This document shows positions 9,058 through 18,248 of a stretch of DNA of 64,000 nucleotides, piece by piece; position 1 is the stretch's first letter, and each line of letters opens with the position of its first letter. Where the stretch lies: the NCBI GenBank assembly GCA_964500435.1, contig CAZCNL010000007.1, forward strand, positions 80,991 through 144,990, read 5' to 3'. The notes under the pieces were generated by a model. The model did not search any database. It saw only the letters and a list, made by a program, of their open reading frames with translations, and was not told where the DNA came from. This DNA is from GWF2-33-9 sp964500435. Lineage in GTDB: Bacteria > Bacteroidota > Ignavibacteria > Kapaibacteriales > UBA2268. Position numbers and translations under genes: made by a program.

Positions 9058-10119
9058 TTAAATTAAAAGATTTTTCTCAATTATTTCGAAAACTTTTTGT
9101 GGAGTTATAGATGTCATACACTCCAAAGTATTTAATGGACATTTATTACCGCCGTGAATTTGACAAGGACGGCAAGTTAGATCATTATTTTCAATTACAA
9201 ACGATTTAGATAACCTTGGTGCAAAGCCAAAAATTGGTGATGTTGGTCCAAAAATTGTTACAACTGGTGTTTCGACTAATTCGCTAAAATGAGTTGGCGA
9301 AGAATCATTACTTACCACAAATTCTGCTTTGGAAATTATGTAAATTGATTCTTCGATGTTCGTCAATCCTGTCAAATCAAGTGTTTTATTTTTATTTTTT
9401 ACTTTTTCATAAATTTTTAGATTAACTTCCATATCGTTTTTTGCACCAATTATTATGCAATTTTTCCCGACTTCATTAAGCATATTTATCAATTCAGAAA
9501 AATACTCGGGCAACCACCTTTTTGTTGCCCACACAGAACCAGGTGCTAGAACTATGAAATCATCATTGAAAGAATTTTTTGCAAGACTCTCTGCAATTTT
9601 TTCCTTCGTATTTATTGAAAATGAGATATTAAGTTTTATTTCAGAATCATTTAATTTTAATCCAAAAAGATTTAAAATCGACAAATTTCTTTGGACTTCA
9701 TTTAATGAATTATGATATTTTTGGATATGATTATAGACAAGCCAAGATAATGAAGAAATATTAAAACCAATTTTTACTTTTGATTTAATGTTCGATACTA
9801 ATTTTGATGTCCGAAAAGATTTATGAAGTGATATAACACAGTTTTTTTTAAGTGAATTAAATTGTTGAGCAAACAATTTCATTGCTTTATTAGTTCTATG
9901 TTCACCTTTTTTGTCAAATACAATGGTATTATCAATACAGTTTGCAATTTTTGCAATTTCGGCGCCTTCTTTTGTTGTGATAAATGTTATTGTTGAATTT
10001 GGATGAACATCTTTTATTGCTTGGATTAAGTACAAAGACAGAGCTATATCACCCAAAAAAGCAGTTTGAATAATTATAAAATTGTCGAAATCTTCAATAT
10101 TTAAATGTTTTTTAGGCAT
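9058..10119 (-). CDS. Glycosyltransferase family 9 (heptosyltransferase-like)
   Basis: A GT-B transferase of the lipopolysaccharide heptosyltransferase family, likely adding sugars to lipid A core. N-terminal IIIQTAFLGDIALSLYLIQAI and the donor-site motif APGSVWATKRWLPEYF are characteristic; NDSSPTHFSELV and VTIFGPTSP follow in the C-terminal domain. A cysteine-rich stretch near the end (CRPCQIHGGNKC, plus CMTSI) resembles the one in WaaF/WaaC relatives. I start at the ATG at 10119, which shares one base with the upstream stop (TGATG), instead of the TTG one codon before. It is cotranscribed with the acyltransferase. Confidence 0.88.
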   Translation of the reverse strand: MPKKHLNIEDFDNFIIIQTAFLGDIALSLYLIQAIKDVHPNSTITFITTKEGAEIAKIANCIDNTIVFDKKGEHRTNKAMKLFAQQFNSLKKNCVISLHKSFRTSKLVSNIKSKVKIGFNISSLSWLVYNHIQKYHNSLNEVQRNLSILNLFGLKLNDSEIKLNISFSINTKEKIAESLAKNSFNDDFIVLAPGSVWATKRWLPEYFSELINMLNEVGKNCIIIGAKNDMEVNLKIYEKVKNKNKTLDLTGLTNIEESIYIISKAEFVVSNDSSPTHFSELVETPVVTIFGPTSPIFGFAPRLSKSFVIENNDLTCRPCQIHGGNKCPLNTLECMTSITPQKVFEIIEKNLLI

Positions 10120-11030
10120 CAATTCTCTATCACTTCATTATTTTTTTTAGGTTGATGCTTCCATCTTTTATGTTGCCAAACCCAATGGTCGGGGTACTTA
10201 CGTATAAATTCTTCAAGCAATTTCACGTGTCGAGTAGTGAGTTCACGTATACCATTTTCGTCGTCGGTTAAATCGGAATGGTCAATTTCATGCAATTCAA
10301 TTATATATGAAAAATCCTTCTGGCGAATAGCAAATCCAATTACCATTGGAACATCAAATTTTAAAGCTAATTGTGCTGGTGCTTTATATGTTGCTGCTGG
10401 TCTACCGAAAAAATCAATAAAAATATCTTTATCGGATGTGGCACTTTGGTCCGCAATTAATGCTAATGCTTCTTTCTTTTGCATAACTTTTATTATTTCA
10501 AATGCAGATTTATACATTGAAACAATGCGATTACCGCCTCGTGTCCTAATTCGATTTAAAAAAATATCGGCATAGGAGTTACTTTGAGGTTTAACGATTA
10601 TCGTAACCGGCAAGCTAATACTTTTACCTAAAGCGAATGCAGCTAATTCCCAATTACCGAAATGTCCTGTTAATATTATTAATCCCTTATTTCTGTTAAT
10701 CACTTCCTTTAAATCATCAAGATTTTTAAAAACAGCATTTTTTAAAATTTTTTCGATAGGTTGTTTGTACATTCCAAAAAGTTCTGCAAACGTTATTCCT
10801 AGATTTTCGAATGATTTTTTGCAAATTGTTTTAATCCATTCATCATCTTTTTCGGGAAAAGCTTTCATTAAATTTTCTTTTGTAATATTTCTTCTTGATT
10901 TGCTAAGAAAATAAATCGTTCGTCCTAATAAAATACCAAACTTTGCTCTCGTTTTGACTGTTAAAATTGTGGAAATCGAAGTTAATATTAATAGAATAAA
11001 AGTTAGAAAAAGATTTAACAACTTTTTCAT
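10119..11030 (-). CDS. Lipid A lauroyl/myristoyl acyltransferase (LpxL/HtrB family)
   Basis: An inner-membrane enzyme that adds a secondary acyl chain to lipid A. The N-terminal helix at residues ~5-25 is the membrane anchor. The HX4D/E catalytic motif is H123...E128 in TGHFGNWELA, and GGNRIVSMYKSAFEIIK and ALIADQSA match further family blocks, as does the C-terminal YPDHWVWQHKRWK. At 303 residues it is normal. An AGGA ribosome site lies before the ATG. Its stop overlaps the GT9 start, which links acylation and core glycosylation in one unit. Confidence 0.92.
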   Translation of the reverse strand: MKKLLNLFLTFILLILTSISTILTVKTRAKFGILLGRTIYFLSKSRRNITKENLMKAFPEKDDEWIKTICKKSFENLGITFAELFGMYKQPIEKILKNAVFKNLDDLKEVINRNKGLIILTGHFGNWELAAFALGKSISLPVTIIVKPQSNSYADIFLNRIRTRGGNRIVSMYKSAFEIIKVMQKKEALALIADQSATSDKDIFIDFFGRPAATYKAPAQLALKFDVPMVIGFAIRQKDFSYIIELHEIDHSDLTDDENGIRELTTRHVKLLEEFIRKYPDHWVWQHKRWKHQPKKNNEVIEN

Positions 11031-11064
11031 AATTTCCTAAGTAAAAATTGCAAATTAATGATTT

Positions 11065-12543
11065 TTATTTGATTGGATTGAGCGGAGAGTTGACATTTTG
11101 GTTTTGGTCATCATCGGTTACTTTTTTATTTTTTACGTAATCATCGTACCAATGAGGATTTTGTATTTCATTTGATGCTGTTGAATTAACTAAAATATAA
11201 TTGCCGAAACCCATTACATCGACAAAATAAAAATGGACACCACCTTGGATTTCAGCATAGAACCAATCTTCGTAGGCTCTGTCTGTCCCATCTGCAATAA
11301 ATCTATCTCTTTGTGTCGGAAAACCATATTTCAATAGTATTTTACCTCGATCTGTATTCCATCCATCTTTGTAAAATCCGTAATTAAAATATGTATTTGC
11401 AAACGAGACTAAATCATCGAATTCCATTTTTTTCTCGTTTAAAATAGTAGAAGTATCAGTGTCACGAATTTTCCAAAATCTATATAAATATCTTTGTTTT
11501 CCTTGTAAAGTTGTTAATTTATTCCATTGGTCAATTTCCACATTTTGTGCAATAATTTTTGCTTTCTTAAATTCTTTATCAACAGTTTCCTCATCCATCG
11601 TTGGGTATTCACTCATCTCGAATAGCTGGTCTTCAGTGAAATTTGTGGTTAAACTTGGTGGAATATTTTGATTAATGTAATAAAATTTTTTGAAAACTTC
11701 ATCTAAAACTTTGATTTTTTCTTGTTTTCGAACTAAGGATAATCTCAAATAATAAACACCCGTCGGCAATAAATCGAGAGGTACACTCAAAATTCTACTT
11801 ACATCCTGTCCTGTAACCAATGTTTTTATTGGTGTTTTAATTAATTCTCGTTTTGCACCATCTAAAATTGTTACGAACAAATCTAATGTAGTTTCTTTTT
11901 CTATTTTTCCTTCGTCAACATCATTATTTTTCGGGGTATATATTTCGAAATAAAAACGCAATGTTGGATTTTCATAAGTATATTCATAAGTCGGATTCGG
12001 GATAATATAATATTTACCTTTCTTGAACATTTCATCCCAACTTTGACTTTTTTCATTTTCTTGTTCTATAATATTAGCGAGTAAAATTTGCGAAAGAGAA
12101 AAATCCTTGGAGTCAAATTTTAAAATCTTGATTGAACTTTCTAATTTATTATTCAATGAAATATTATTCTTATCATAACAAATTAAATTTAACTTATAAT
12201 CTCCAACTGGTAATAGGATTTTTTTAACACCAAATAAAGAGTATATTGTATTTGTGTCTTCAGTTTTTTTATAATTTGAATGTTGCCAAGTAAAAACTTC
12301 ATCCGTCTCTTTTTGCTGCTGAGTAAAAGTAGCTTTGAAATCGACTATGGAATTTAATTTTCCTGAATTTGTATGTGAATAAGTTAGTGAAGTATCAAGG
12401 TAAGAATAATGTATTTCTAATAAGGTAGTGTCTTCAGAATATTTAAATTGAACAAAATCATAATAAATTTCGAATTCCGTTGCCCTTAATAAAAGTGCAT
12501 CGAAGAAAATAAAAAGAAATATTATAAATTTTTTGTTTTGCAT
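11065..12543 (-). CDS. GWxTD domain-containing exported protein
   Basis: A 492-residue protein with a signal peptide (residues 1-21). The defining motif GWNTDRG is at residues 394-400, followed by KYGFPTQRDRF and the YEDWFYAEIQGGVHFYFVD block typical of GWxTD proteins, a family of unknown function seen widely in the Ignavibacteria, Chlorobi and related phyla. Residues ~30-350 form a beta-rich region. It lies downstream of the PorV-like gene, with a strong hairpin between them, so it may have its own promoter. No enzyme motif is evident. Confidence 0.85.
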   Translation of the reverse strand: MQNKKFIIFLFIFFDALLLRATEFEIYYDFVQFKYSEDTTLLEIHYSYLDTSLTYSHTNSGKLNSIVDFKATFTQQQKETDEVFTWQHSNYKKTEDTNTIYSLFGVKKILLPVGDYKLNLICYDKNNISLNNKLESSIKILKFDSKDFSLSQILLANIIEQENEKSQSWDEMFKKGKYYIIPNPTYEYTYENPTLRFYFEIYTPKNNDVDEGKIEKETTLDLFVTILDGAKRELIKTPIKTLVTGQDVSRILSVPLDLLPTGVYYLRLSLVRKQEKIKVLDEVFKKFYYINQNIPPSLTTNFTEDQLFEMSEYPTMDEETVDKEFKKAKIIAQNVEIDQWNKLTTLQGKQRYLYRFWKIRDTDTSTILNEKKMEFDDLVSFANTYFNYGFYKDGWNTDRGKILLKYGFPTQRDRFIADGTDRAYEDWFYAEIQGGVHFYFVDVMGFGNYILVNSTASNEIQNPHWYDDYVKNKKVTDDDQNQNVNSPLNPIK

Positions 12544-12583
12544 TAAAAAAATCAGTCAAAAATAATTGAAATTTAAAATAATT

Positions 12584-12610
12584 GAGGCTGTCTTTTGTCA
12601 AGACAGCCTC
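12584..12610 (-). terminator. Hairpin after the PorV-like gene
   Basis: A perfect 11-base inverted repeat (GAGGCTGTCTT / AAGACAGCCTC) with a 5-base loop, 24 bases past the stop at 12634. On the minus strand it is followed by AATTATTTTAAATTT, so it can end or attenuate transcription of the surface-protein genes upstream before the GWxTD gene. Confidence 0.7.
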
Positions 12611-12633
12611 GAAATATAATAACAAAGAACTAA

Positions 12634-13671
12634 TTAGAAGTTTACACCGACAGTAAATCTATTAACCAATCCTAAATTTGCAGTTGGGTTAATTGAATAA
12701 TCGAATTTACCACCGAACCCATCACCTTCGTATTTAATTCCAACACCTGCCGAAAAGCCGAATTCGTCTTGTGATATCTGATAGCCCAATCTAAGTGCGA
12801 CGAAATCTTTATAAGTATATTCTGCACCAATTGCGTATTGTTCGGGCACATCTGAAAATGTTGAAAAATCAAATGCTGCGATGATTTTATGGTCATCTTG
12901 TTTGTAAACTTCTGAAGATAATCCAGCTCTAAATATCAATGGATATGAATAAGGATAAGCTATATAAGCAACATCAAGTGGTGCTTGTTCGCTTGCATCA
13001 TTGTATTTCTTTAATGAACGTAAGCCTTGTCCTTCGTAAGCTGTTTCTGTTCCTAAGTTGTGGATAGAAAAGCCGATTTTGATACCATAAATGTTTGTAT
13101 TGTACATTGTTCCGATATCAAATGCAAATCCATTACTTGAAACATTATAAAGTGAATTGTTGATGTATTTTGCTGTAACACCAAATGAAAATTGTTCTGT
13201 TAAATAGCCTGCAAAAGTGAACCCTAAGCTCATATCATTAACTTGATAATATGTTCTGTTCCCTTCGAAACCTTCTAATGTAGTAACTTGAATATCACCA
13301 CTTGATAAAGAAATTAAATGCGCTGCCAGAGTAAAATCTGGTCCCAAAGGCATCGAAGCCGCAGCAAAACTATGGCTATATGTAGCGAACCATTGTGTGT
13401 ATGAAAATTCTGCTGATATTGTCTTTATATCGGCTATTCCTGCAGGATTCCAATAAATGGAACTCAAATCATTTGTTACTGAACTATATGCTCCACCCAT
13501 GCCAACTCCTCTTGCTCCTGTTGCAATTTTGAGAAATTGTCCACCGGCAGTTCCGATTTTGTTAGCTCCTCCACTTGAAGAAGCTTGTATGTTTTCATTA
13601 AATGAATATGCTTCATTAATAATTGCAAAAATTGCAATCAATAATATTGATATTTTAAGTATTTGTTTCAT
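12634..13671 (-). CDS. PorV/PorQ-family outer-membrane barrel protein
   Basis: A 345-residue outer-membrane protein of the FadL/PorV-like type. A signal peptide ends near residue 23 (NEAYSF). The family N-terminal block GARGVGMGGAYSSVTNDLSSIYWNPAG follows the GTAGGQFLKIATG start, then alternating beta-strands to the end (RFTVGVNF, terminal aromatic). PorV shuttles T9SS cargo to the attachment machinery and PorQ assists; many paralogues exist in this phylum. AAGAGG precedes the ATG. It is downstream of the 1510-residue secreted protein and probably works with it. A second, more PorV-like gene is at 60229-61335. Confidence 0.86.
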   Translation of the reverse strand: MKQILKISILLIAIFAIINEAYSFNENIQASSSGGANKIGTAGGQFLKIATGARGVGMGGAYSSVTNDLSSIYWNPAGIADIKTISAEFSYTQWFATYSHSFAAASMPLGPDFTLAAHLISLSSGDIQVTTLEGFEGNRTYYQVNDMSLGFTFAGYLTEQFSFGVTAKYINNSLYNVSSNGFAFDIGTMYNTNIYGIKIGFSIHNLGTETAYEGQGLRSLKKYNDASEQAPLDVAYIAYPYSYPLIFRAGLSSEVYKQDDHKIIAAFDFSTFSDVPEQYAIGAEYTYKDFVALRLGYQISQDEFGFSAGVGIKYEGDGFGGKFDYSINPTANLGLVNRFTVGVNF

Positions 13672-13693
13672 TTTTTCCTCTTCATTTCATTAA

Positions 13694-16600
13694 TTAATTT
13701 TGGATAACTCTAAATCCACCAACTACGACTGAGAAATTCTTTATTGTTTTTGCTCCGTCCGGTGTTGTAATTACTGCGATAAATGCTTGACTTTGAACAC
13801 GCATACCATTTGAAGAAATTAAATCCCATGGTTCAATGTATTCTTGTGATAACAAATTACTTGTCTCATCTTTATGGTGTAATGTGCGTATTTTATCACC
13901 GCTTATTGTATAAATATCAATTGTGCATTCTTTTGGTAATTTGTCAAAGAATATCTTATTATCATCGTATGGTGATTTTTGTATCTGTGTTGAAATGAAG
14001 TATGGATTTGGAACTATTTTAACATTATCAAGTAATTCATCAGTATAATGGCCATCATTTCCTTTTGGATTATTGACCATAAATAACACTTTTGCTCCTG
14101 GTAATGGTAAACCTAATGCTCCACCGATTGTACGTAAAACGATTTTATCTCCAGCTTTGAAATCTTCGCCGAATTGATATTCTGAAGTTGGTAGTGGTGT
14201 CCATTGAGAAGAAGTAGTATTGAATCTTCCTTTATTTGCATAGTCTAATGCAAATTGAACACCAGCAATGTTTAAATTATGTGTGAAATCTATAATGTCT
14301 TTTCCATCGATTGATGTACCAGATAAATAATAACGGTTTTGTCTGTCCATATATGTAATAGATGCACTTGAATATGGCTCGTAATCTGGTCGTGCCATTT
14401 GTTTTGGTATTTGCAATGGTTTGTTATAGTTTCCAGTTCTTGCATTTACCCAACCGTATACACCAATATTGAATTTCCCAATAAATTCGTTTGTTTTTGG
14501 ATTTAATCTGTCAACTCCACCATAACCTAAATTCCTTGGGTCCGGGTAAAGTCTTTCTGGGAATTGTTTATCTAAATATGGAGTTTTTCCAGCCATTGGC
14601 AAATACATTGCAGGCATTTCTGTTGTATTTTTAACTTCTACAGAATCAAAGCCTACAAGTGTTGGTCGTTTATAGGAAATTACATTTTTAACTTTAACAT
14701 TTAAATAATCTACGATAAATGTATTTTTATTTGTATTGTTTGGTGGTGCGCCTCCCCAATTTACTTTTAATGTATCTTTGCCGCCAGGCAGGAATTCAAC
14801 TTCGTAAATTCCAGGTCCATTATTAAATGAACCATAGGCAAGATAAGTAGGACTTACAGTGTAATCTACGCCAACAGGTTGAGTTACCATAACCCTATCA
14901 TATATTTTCACACTTCCCTGGTCGTCAATAAAGTTTATTGGTGTTTTTGCTTGTGTTTTATTTTGACTATTGTCTAATATTGTTAATGAATCTGGTCTGT
15001 ATCGTCCGCCGTATTGTTGAATTGTGAAATCAAATCCAAATCCCAAAGTTCCGTATGCTGGGGGCAATGTTGACAATGTATAACAATATGCTGGATCTTT
15101 ATCTCGGAAACTTCCAGTGCTAAAGTTACCAGTTCTGGTAATTACTTCTCGGTTATTAATTAAACCAAAAGTAACTTCTTTTCCAGATATTGAATCAACT
15201 ACGACTGTATCAGAAAGAACGAAACTTGCTCCATCTTCAGTAAATGCACCACGATATGGAACAACGCATGGTTGGTCTTCGAAACTTAATAAGGCATCAA
15301 ATAAAACTTGTTTTGTTTCTAAATCAGTAAGTGTCGCTCTTTGTCTATAAAGTCCGAATTTAAAATCTTGAGATGAACTACGACCTGCAAATGTAATTGA
15401 TGATTCATTCCAATATGGGGAGAAATTCAGTTGTAAAATATGACCTGCAAAATTCTTAAGTAATCGGTCTCTGTCAATTGCATACATTTTGAAATTAAAT
15501 AAACCACCTAATTTCAAGGAATCTTCTGGTGTTATTACCACTTTGAATTCTGGGTCATCAGAAACGGTGTTTGCTGATGGTCGAGTAGAAGCAAAATTTG
15601 GAAGACCAGCACCACCATCATTCATTTTTGTAGGTGTCGGTTGAGTATAATCGCCCTCATCATAAGCTAATACTTTATAGTAATAAGGCACATTGTTTAT
15701 TAATTGCTCAGTTTTTGTGGGGTCTTCGTTTTTATCAATTTTGCCATCATTATTATCATCACCAATATCAACAAATGTTCTGTTATTCGTTATTTTAGTC
15801 ATATAAGGAATAATTGCCTCATTAATTGCTCGTTGAGATTGTTCCCATTCTGGGAATTCAACTGTTACTTGTCCCCTTTGAATAAATGTATAAAGCGAAT
15901 CTAATACTTCATCTACGTGATTTGTATCTGTCATTTGTTGTAATATTGAACGATTTGTCAAAATATCAATCACATAACCAGATTTCCCGTTAATTACAGA
16001 AGTACGCAATGTCTTAGTTAAATATACAGTGTCTATAGTTGTTCTTACAGTATATTTATTAGGAGGATTGGAAACACTATCGATGTATGTTTTACCAACG
16101 ATTCCATCAGGGAATTTCGATAAAATACTATCTTGCAAATATTTCTTCGATATTTCAATTGTATTATGACGGTAAAATAATGGATTATATGGAACTAATG
16201 CTTTATTTAAATAAGCAACTCCAACCATTACGCTATCAAAAAGTTTTAAATGAGAATTTTGTGTCCAAGTAATTGCACCTTGACTTAAATCAACACCGTC
16301 TTCTTTTAACATTTTTGTATAAACACCGGACCAAGGTTGAGTAAATTGGGATGTATCAATTTGAGCAATATATGGGTATGCGGTGTTGGTTTGTGCCATA
16401 ACACTTGCTCTGGATGCAAGTTGAACACCATTTGCTAATCTCATTACACGAATAGCCATTGAATCTATCACTTTACCAGATGCATCTGTATATGGTCCAA
16501 GAATTCTCATTTCATCAATAAATGGCATACTTGTATTATTTGGGTCTGTTCCTGCTCTTTTTGTAGATTTCCAAAATGGTTTTGGAAGTTCAAATGAAGC

Positions 16601-18226
16601 AACTTGTTTCCAACCAAATGGACCTTTTCCTCGTGGATATAAATTATCTCCAATCATTTGATTGACATTAAAAGTATCTAAGTTGTCTCTTCTCGCCCGA
16701 TAAATTTTAAATCCTAAAAAAGCAAGACCTTTCTCATATGCATCATAAGACATTTCCGCAGTAGAATCCCATTGAATTATTACTCCATTGTTAATAGGTT
16801 TGATTGATGTAATAACACTTCTATCCGGTGGAGTCGGTGCTCTAAAGTTATTATCATATACTTCTTGAGCAAATTTATCTTTTCTAATTAATTCAGCAAG
16901 ATCTTCTTCAGTTCCATCTGCGTCTTTTCCTTTAGCAGTATTTGCTACAATAATACCTACAACAACACGTGCTGTATCGTTTGGACGCATATTAAATGGA
17001 CCAGTTGCCATTAAAATTCTTTTGTCTCCTGCTCCATTATCACCATCACGTAAACCTGAAGACATAAAATTATATCTTGCTTCTGATTCTTGCAAATCTT
17101 CATTTATATTCCAATTACGAAATGTAACAAGTCCTAATTGTTCTGAATTACTATAAACTTTTTTATCATTTCTTGGATAACCTTTTGCATCTACTGCTGG
17201 TGATTCAAGGAAGTCAAATCCTAAATAACCAAAGCCCTTATTTGTTTCGCCACGGTCGCCTTGTGACCATTGAATAGCTAAATTTAATGAAGGATCTGTT
17301 TCATAAAATTTTACTCTATCATTTGCTGCACCTTGTGCAGTATTTGGTGATAATGCAATGTCAATGTCCATTACTGGTGCTAACCAACATTCTTTTAATT
17401 CATTATCACTCTTGTTCATCATTTTATAAACTATGTATATAAAATCTTTATAATCTCCAAAACCCCATGAATAAATTGTTTGTTCATATTGAATTCTTAA
17501 TGGAAACCCTTCAGACTTCATTCTTCCAACACCACCTTCATAATAATTTAGATCCGTATCTTTAAATGTTGCAAAAATATCTTCGCCTGAAATAAACGCA
17601 GGACCTTTTGGATAACTTTGTTTTGTTCTCTCGTCATTGTTATAAATAAAATATCCAAAATATCTATTTGATTTTAATGTATCAGTTTGCGAAGCATCCC
17701 AAATAGGCCAATTATATTTATCGGCTGATAGCAAAGGTGTTCCATCTGATTTGAAATCAATTGAAAATACAGTACGATATTTGTAAATGTCACTTTGGTC
17801 GAGTAAATCACCATCTTCAATTCGACCTGGTACCATCCAAGACCTACCAGAATTTGGATTATATGATACTTCAACTAATTTTTTCAAATCATTTGGATCT
17901 GAAGAACCTGGTCTTTGTTTCTTAGCAGCAAACCAAATTCCACCACCAAAAATATATTGATTCGCAGAACCACGAGGCCAAAATCCACCTCCAATGTTAT
18001 TTTGAACATCCAAACCAAAAATACCGTAATTCGTGGTATAAAACTGTATGTTACTTACAGTATTTTTTTGAACATCAAACACATATTTATAATCTTTCTG
18101 CATTTGATTTTTTTCTTGCTCCTTATCCTTCTTGCTTTTCATATTCTCAGGAGCAATAGCAGCAGATAATATAAAACTATTTGCGATAAAAATCGCCAAC
18201 ATCATTATAATTTTTAATTTTTTCAT
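13694..18226 (-). CDS. Large exported protein with FlgD/T9SS-like C-terminal domain
   Basis: I do not recognise a named family. The 1510-residue product has a signal peptide (residues 1-23, FILSAAIA). The N-terminal third is rich in aromatic and Asp residues with FGGGIWFAAKK and YSWGFGDYKDFIYIVYKM blocks. An EF-hand/dockerin-like calcium loop (GDDNNDGKIDKNED) sits near residues 818-832. The last ~110 residues (VKIVPNPYFIST, TIDIYTISGDKIRTL, EPWDLISSNG) resemble FlgD-like/T9SS sorting domains, so surface export is likely. AGAGG lies eight bases before the ATG. It lies between a TonB-dependent receptor and a PorV-like barrel, 22 bases from each coding end, clearly one operon. Confidence 0.75.
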   Translation of the reverse strand: MKKLKIIMMLAIFIANSFILSAAIAPENMKSKKDKEQEKNQMQKDYKYVFDVQKNTVSNIQFYTTNYGIFGLDVQNNIGGGFWPRGSANQYIFGGGIWFAAKKQRPGSSDPNDLKKLVEVSYNPNSGRSWMVPGRIEDGDLLDQSDIYKYRTVFSIDFKSDGTPLLSADKYNWPIWDASQTDTLKSNRYFGYFIYNNDERTKQSYPKGPAFISGEDIFATFKDTDLNYYEGGVGRMKSEGFPLRIQYEQTIYSWGFGDYKDFIYIVYKMMNKSDNELKECWLAPVMDIDIALSPNTAQGAANDRVKFYETDPSLNLAIQWSQGDRGETNKGFGYLGFDFLESPAVDAKGYPRNDKKVYSNSEQLGLVTFRNWNINEDLQESEARYNFMSSGLRDGDNGAGDKRILMATGPFNMRPNDTARVVVGIIVANTAKGKDADGTEEDLAELIRKDKFAQEVYDNNFRAPTPPDRSVITSIKPINNGVIIQWDSTAEMSYDAYEKGLAFLGFKIYRARRDNLDTFNVNQMIGDNLYPRGKGPFGWKQVASFELPKPFWKSTKRAGTDPNNTSMPFIDEMRILGPYTDASGKVIDSMAIRVMRLANGVQLASRASVMAQTNTAYPYIAQIDTSQFTQPWSGVYTKMLKEDGVDLSQGAITWTQNSHLKLFDSVMVGVAYLNKALVPYNPLFYRHNTIEISKKYLQDSILSKFPDGIVGKTYIDSVSNPPNKYTVRTTIDTVYLTKTLRTSVINGKSGYVIDILTNRSILQQMTDTNHVDEVLDSLYTFIQRGQVTVEFPEWEQSQRAINEAIIPYMTKITNNRTFVDIGDDNNDGKIDKNEDPTKTEQLINNVPYYYKVLAYDEGDYTQPTPTKMNDGGAGLPNFASTRPSANTVSDDPEFKVVITPEDSLKLGGLFNFKMYAIDRDRLLKNFAGHILQLNFSPYWNESSITFAGRSSSQDFKFGLYRQRATLTDLETKQVLFDALLSFEDQPCVVPYRGAFTEDGASFVLSDTVVVDSISGKEVTFGLINNREVITRTGNFSTGSFRDKDPAYCYTLSTLPPAYGTLGFGFDFTIQQYGGRYRPDSLTILDNSQNKTQAKTPINFIDDQGSVKIYDRVMVTQPVGVDYTVSPTYLAYGSFNNGPGIYEVEFLPGGKDTLKVNWGGAPPNNTNKNTFIVDYLNVKVKNVISYKRPTLVGFDSVEVKNTTEMPAMYLPMAGKTPYLDKQFPERLYPDPRNLGYGGVDRLNPKTNEFIGKFNIGVYGWVNARTGNYNKPLQIPKQMARPDYEPYSSASITYMDRQNRYYLSGTSIDGKDIIDFTHNLNIAGVQFALDYANKGRFNTTSSQWTPLPTSEYQFGEDFKAGDKIVLRTIGGALGLPLPGAKVLFMVNNPKGNDGHYTDELLDNVKIVPNPYFISTQIQKSPYDDNKIFFDKLPKECTIDIYTISGDKIRTLHHKDETSNLLSQEYIEPWDLISSNGMRVQSQAFIAVITTPDGAKTIKNFSVVVGGFRVIQN

Positions 18227-18248
18227 CTTTATTCCTCTTATTCGTTAA

